Assembly: GCA_012862575.1 (NCBI GenBank)
Contig: BLSF01000041.1
Location: 248,001-312,000 of the forward strand
Direction: 5' to 3'
DNA length: 64,000 nucleotides
Origin: Parietichytrium sp. I65-24A
Taxonomy: Eukaryota > Sar > Bigyra > Thraustochytrida > Thraustochytriidae
Position 1 is the first letter of the stretch, and every line of letters begins with the position of its first letter. The position numbers and the translations under genes were made by a program. This document shows, piece by piece, positions 60,080 through 64,000 of this stretch. Below the pieces are notes generated by a model. That model was not told where the DNA came from and did not search any database. It saw only the letters and a program-made list of their open reading frames with translations.

Positions 60080-63000
60080 ATGGCCGGCGATGGGCCGCGG
60101 GCGTATGGCTTTTTACAGGGAATATCATCGCGACGGAGAAATGTGATAATAGAATGCATTTGCTGCATCGTGGGCGTAGCAATGCTCCTCGCGCCGGTGA
60201 ACGGCGGCGAGGCGTTCTACGGGGACGTAGAAGCGCTGTGCTGGGCCGAGATCGACGAAGGGCCGTTGTCGAATACTGACTTTACTTGCACGCCGGGGGA
60301 CTGGACGTGGCAGTCCTATTGTAGTACCACTGGGGCATGCGTGGGAGAGCATTCCTTTGGAGGGGGCGAGTGTGCCTTTATCGAGCAAGGCTATGTTCCG
60401 AGCCAAGCTGGTGACGGTGGAACATATCAATCCACAAAGTATAAGATGTGGTGCCCCGTTTTTCAGACTTATAGCAGGACCGACGATCTAAAAAACTATT
60501 GGCTGTACTGCTCGTGTCAGCGGAGGTCATTCGTGCCTGCACTTGGTGAGTTGGAGCACTCAGTCCTCGGTCCGCCAACAACTGCAGAATTGGCAGACAA
60601 GAAACGGCAGACGACTCTCTGGGAGCTTTGGAACACCACGTTTTACAAATCAACTAATCAGGACGAGGTGGTGCATATGCAACTCACCTCAAACATTTCT
60701 GAAACGAACTGTATTTCACCGTTCGTCTTCAGAGACGTGACTATATCCGACCGGTTCAATGGTTGCTACCAGTTTGGCGCATACGACAAGCCGGAGAAGA
60801 CCCGGCTAGCTAATTTCAACGTTTTCAAGGAGGCCCTCGTGAGTGCAGGAATCACGGAGCAAATAGATGGGTGGTGTCCCACCAAGATCGAAGACGGAGT
60901 CATGGTGGAAGGCGGGCCTTGCTCGTCGGAGTTTGATGTTGACACAGAGGTCATAACGCCAACAATGGCACCAACCCTTCCCACATCTGCCCCAACCGCC
61001 CCTACCCAATTGCCTACCATGGCTCCAACGTTGCACCCCACTACCAAAGCACCGACCAGGACGCCAACTCTTGCGCCTACGGCCTCACCCACAAATCCCT
61101 ACTTTAAAAGCATCCATGGTGGGCTTTTGATCGGAGTCAAAGAAGGCTCCTTGCGTCCCGATTCTGCGGGCTGGAACGGCCTGGTTCAAAATCTGACGAA
61201 AGGGTTCAGATGCCTGATGAAAGGTCTCATCTTCGACAGCGATTTGAAAGCTGCAACGTTCCCTGACGAGGCTCTTGTTGCCAGCGATATGCGTTTGATC
61301 AATCAGGCAACGGACTTTGACGGGAGCGAGCTTGTCCCGTCTTTCAGCGTCGTGAAATGCTCAAGCATCGGCGCCAATGCAACAAGCTTGCGTGTTGGGG
61401 GGAGGACTGTGGAAGAATTTACGGATATTTGTCAAGTCTCTTTCGACATTGTGGTGGATTCCGCCATCAAGCTTGCCCCACCTACATCCGCGGTAACTCT
61501 AAGCCCCACAGTTCTTTCTACAAGTTCACCGAGCGTTGTGACGGTTTGGGCGACTGCTCAACCGACCTCTAATTTGCGCCGGTATGGGAAACGGTCCTTG
61601 CAAGCGGACGGAAGCGAACCCACTTCCTCTGCAGCGCCAACGGTCACAAACACGTTGCCGCCTATCAGCGCAGATGTCCCACAATCAGCTGCTCCAACTA
61701 CCCTTGGGAACGCAACTTTCACCCCTTCAGCTGCGCCATCTTTCCAGCCAACTGAGCTGCCTACTTTGAGTCCGACGCTCCCCACTCCGTCCCCGACGAT
61801 GGCTGGGATCTCTACACTGCAGTATCTTCGGGCAATATTCGAGAATCCCAACAGTACGTTGTACACGCTCGCTGTGCCACTGGTCAACGGATCCCTTTTT
61901 GCCCTCGCTGTGGATGAGGTGGGGGATCTATTCGCGTGGAGCTCTGAAGAGTTTGTGGAAGGGTCCGAGAATTGGACTTATTTCGAGAGGCTGTACTACA
62001 CATCGGAAACACTCATTCCAACTCGTGCCTCGGAATCGTCAGACGATGCGAACGAATACCAGTGCCCGACATTGAAGTACATTGGGGCCCAAACCAAATC
62101 GCCGACAAAAAGCCCGACCTTTTATTTGTCCACAATCGCTCCAACGCCACCCGAGGAACTGAATAACACTGTATACATAGTTTCGGGTGTGGTTGGCGGG
62201 ATTTTCGTGGCTGGGATCTTGGCCTGGTGCGCGATACTTTGCGCGAGCCACCGACAGCGGAAGGAGAATGACCAGAGAAGCTTGACCCTCCTCAAGTCGA
62301 ATATGTCGGATCCAGAGACAACGGTGGCTGACAGCGGGCGAAAGGCTAGCCAAAACGGTGGGTTTCGGATCTTTGAGCCTTTTGGCTCCTCCGACTTGGG
62401 AGGCAACCGGGGTCATCTTTCGAGGTACTCCACGGATGATGCGTCGGGGGCAGTGGACTTTGCGGACCGGATTAAAGATCTGCAAATCGATATGAACCAG
62501 TTGATTCTCGGGCCCGTGATTGGAAAAGGTGCCAACGGCAGGATATTTAAGGCAACGTACTGTGGCTCCGATGTGGCCGTCAAAGAACTGTTCCCACGAC
62601 TTGTGCCAGCAAACCCAGCTGCGAAGCGAACTCCCTTGAGTCAAATTCCCGCCTCTAGGAATGGGACTGGCTCTTCTTCAGCCTCCTCTGTATCCAATGA
62701 TTTGTCTTGTTCTCCACAGCGAGTAGGCCAAGAGAAGTCTGTCGGGCATGGGGTCATCGCCGGGCCGGCCGTTGCTCCTGCTTCCGCGAATACTTCTCTC
62801 CGAGGCACGATTCCTGAGACTGGTGTTGCCCCATCCTCGATCTCGCTGGAGATCAATTCCACCCCCTCAACCCCTTCTCGACGCCCACTTAAGAACCATC
62901 AGAGTTCCAACCCGTCAAATATTTCCCAGTTCTCCTCCTCTAGCGGAACTACATTGGAGACGTTTGGCAGCACCTTGAAGCGCGGGAACACGAGCAGCGT

Positions 63001-64000
63001 CTCCCGCTCCTCCAGCGGCGACTCTGCTCCAGCTGAAAAGCTTAGCAATTCGTTGAAGCGCACGCAGCTCGAGCGAAGTCTGCGGATGGTGAACAAGATA
63101 AGCTCCTCATCTCGCCCTACTCAAGCCACATACACTCACAACACCGGAAGTTCAAGCTCATCACACAACACCCCTCATTTTGCTGAAAATCTGCCGGCCA
63201 AGTATGAAAACGATAGTACCATCGAGGAGATTCTCAACGAGGTGAAGAACTTGCGGCGCCTAAGGCATCCAAACATCATTCAGCTGTATGGCTGCACACA
63301 AGCACACAGTAACGACACTGGCGGGTGGCGATTTTTGGTGGTGATGGAACTCGCTGCGTGCAGTTTGATGGATTTGATCATGAAAACTCCCAAGAGCCAG
63401 AATCTTGCATTCAAGGAGTTTACAATCGAGAGAAAGCTCACTGTTGCAAGACAAATTGCAGGCGCGTGCAAATACATCCATGACAACTCGATGATACACT
63501 TTGACATCAAGCCAGAAAATATTCTCCTCGATGCAGCAGGTAACGCCAAGGTCTGCGATCTAGGCATTGCGCGCTTCTTCGATGGTCCTCTGGATCAGAA
63601 CGAAGGAATTCCAAGTGGCACCCCTGCATACATGGCTCCCGAGCTGTTACAAGAGGGCCGCCTCATTGACACTCGGGTGGACGTCTACAGTTATGGTTTG
63701 GTGCTCTGGCAAATCTTGTACGGCCGCCAGCCTCATCCTCGAGGCTGGACTGTCCCGCGACTGTTTTTCGAAGTGCGTAATAACCATTACCGACCACCGT
63801 TCGACCCTGCCGTAAAGGTAGACCGCCGGTTGATGGACCTGGTTCGCTTGTGCTGGGCAGAGCTTGCAGCTGACCGCCCGTCATTTCTTGACGTTATCGC
63901 TGAGTTGGACAAAGTCATCTCGGAGCGTCTAATCAAATCCAAGATGACGCAGAAACCCATGAGCTACAAGGTAGGGGACAGTGTCGGGGTCTGGGATTAC
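60080..64000 (+). CDS. receptor-like protein kinase, 3' partial at window end
   Basis: From the ATG at 60080 the frame stays open for 1,307 codons to the last base, so the 3' end is missing. A hydrophobic segment at about 22-40 (after a basic SSRRRN) acts as signal peptide or anchor. The ectodomain (about 40-690) is Cys-rich at first, has many N-x-S/T sites, and has two Pro/Thr mucin-like stretches (PTMAPTLPTSAPTAPTQLPT type near 295-335, and again near 510-575). One membrane helix lies at about 698-722. The kinase starts at LGPVIGKGANG with the VAVK lysine near 834. A Ser-rich insert of about 200 residues then separates beta-3 from helix C (EEILNEVKNLRRLRHPNIIQLYG). The catalytic loop is HFDIKPEN (a non-RD kinase), the metal loop is DLG, and SGTPAYMAPELL follows. 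After the kinase, YKVGDSVGVWDY begins another element. Class: TKL/Ser-Thr-like. Confidence 0.93.
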   Translation, partial: MAGDGPRAYGFLQGISSRRRNVIIECICCIVGVAMLLAPVNGGEAFYGDVEALCWAEIDEGPLSNTDFTCTPGDWTWQSYCSTTGACVGEHSFGGGECAFIEQGYVPSQAGDGGTYQSTKYKMWCPVFQTYSRTDDLKNYWLYCSCQRRSFVPALGELEHSVLGPPTTAELADKKRQTTLWELWNTTFYKSTNQDEVVHMQLTSNISETNCISPFVFRDVTISDRFNGCYQFGAYDKPEKTRLANFNVFKEALVSAGITEQIDGWCPTKIEDGVMVEGGPCSSEFDVDTEVITPTMAPTLPTSAPTAPTQLPTMAPTLHPTTKAPTRTPTLAPTASPTNPYFKSIHGGLLIGVKEGSLRPDSAGWNGLVQNLTKGFRCLMKGLIFDSDLKAATFPDEALVASDMRLINQATDFDGSELVPSFSVVKCSSIGANATSLRVGGRTVEEFTDICQVSFDIVVDSAIKLAPPTSAVTLSPTVLSTSSPSVVTVWATAQPTSNLRRYGKRSLQADGSEPTSSAAPTVTNTLPPISADVPQSAAPTTLGNATFTPSAAPSFQPTELPTLSPTLPTPSPTMAGISTLQYLRAIFENPNSTLYTLAVPLVNGSLFALAVDEVGDLFAWSSEEFVEGSENWTYFERLYYTSETLIPTRASESSDDANEYQCPTLKYIGAQTKSPTKSPTFYLSTIAPTPPEELNNTVYIVSGVVGGIFVAGILAWCAILCASHRQRKENDQRSLTLLKSNMSDPETTVADSGRKASQNGGFRIFEPFGSSDLGGNRGHLSRYSTDDASGAVDFADRIKDLQIDMNQLILGPVIGKGANGRIFKATYCGSDVAVKELFPRLVPANPAAKRTPLSQIPASRNGTGSSSASSVSNDLSCSPQRVGQEKSVGHGVIAGPAVAPASANTSLRGTIPETGVAPSSISLEINSTPSTPSRRPLKNHQSSNPSNISQFSSSSGTTLETFGSTLKRGNTSSVSRSSSGDSAPAEKLSNSLKRTQLERSLRMVNKISSSSRPTQATYTHNTGSSSSSHNTPHFAENLPAKYENDSTIEEILNEVKNLRRLRHPNIIQLYGCTQAHSNDTGGWRFLVVMELAACSLMDLIMKTPKSQNLAFKEFTIERKLTVARQIAGACKYIHDNSMIHFDIKPENILLDAAGNAKVCDLGIARFFDGPLDQNEGIPSGTPAYMAPELLQEGRLIDTRVDVYSYGLVLWQILYGRQPHPRGWTVPRLFFEVRNNHYRPPFDPAVKVDRRLMDLVRLCWAELAADRPSFLDVIAELDKVISERLIKSKMTQKPMSYKVGDSVGVWDY

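Overview
The window is nuclear DNA of a protist. Genes sit on both strands with their own promoters. They are mostly intron-poor, but a few have short GT-AG introns of about 97-206 bp. Intergenic DNA is rich in simple repeats. The gene set (ORC2, WDR74/NSA1, DHHC acyltransferase, MICU-like protein, BAR-SH3 protein, cilia-type coiled coil, PARP-type zinc finger) is eukaryotic. The domain mixes, such as WLD-type/TPR proteins and a receptor kinase with a Pro/Thr mucin-like stalk, suggest a stramenopile, perhaps a thraustochytrid/labyrinthulomycete. That placement is an inference from style, not a database match. No tRNA, rRNA, CRISPR array, LTR element or virus-like element was recognised.

Layout. 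0-4 kb: an IQ/pseudophosphatase-like gene entering from the left edge, convergent with a coiled-coil gene. 4-7.6 kb: mostly non-coding, with repeats and one doubtful gene. 7.6-14 kb: a 1,549-residue multi-domain membrane protein, convergent with a DHYC-type palmitoyltransferase whose first exon lies upstream of an intron. 15-23 kb: a compact housekeeping block (a '3-methyladenine DNA glycosylase'-annotated protein, ORC2 in three exons, NSA1/WDR74 divergent from ORC2, a PARP-finger/PADR1/Pol-beta-N protein in two exons, a sulfotransferase-like protein). 24-31.7 kb: a young rearranged region with an 853-bp assembly gap, a multi-pass membrane protein, two nearly identical 1.76-kb tandem units that each carry a piece of that membrane gene next to a C2H2 finger gene, and a decayed copy of the finger gene's 3' end. 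34-47 kb: an orphan gene, a MICU-like gene, a CoA-transferase, a J-like/dynamin/armadillo protein, and a WLD-type/TPR protein. 47-64 kb: repeat-rich intergenic DNA, a BAR-SH3 protein, a CDF transporter, a BTB/GTPase protein with a CaaX end, and a receptor-like kinase that runs off the right edge.

The genes do not form one pathway. Loose themes are DNA replication and repair (ORC2, PARP-finger protein), ribosome assembly (NSA1), and membrane-attached signalling or trafficking (the dually lipidated cNMP/GRAM/PDZ protein, the DHYC acyltransferase, the dynamin-ARM protein, BAR-SH3, prenylated BTB-GTPase and receptor kinase). The best candidates for undescribed biology are the 1,549-residue protein at 7.6 kb, the J-like/dynamin/ARM protein at 40 kb, the prenylated BTB-GTPase at 56 kb and the kinase with a split N-lobe at 60 kb.
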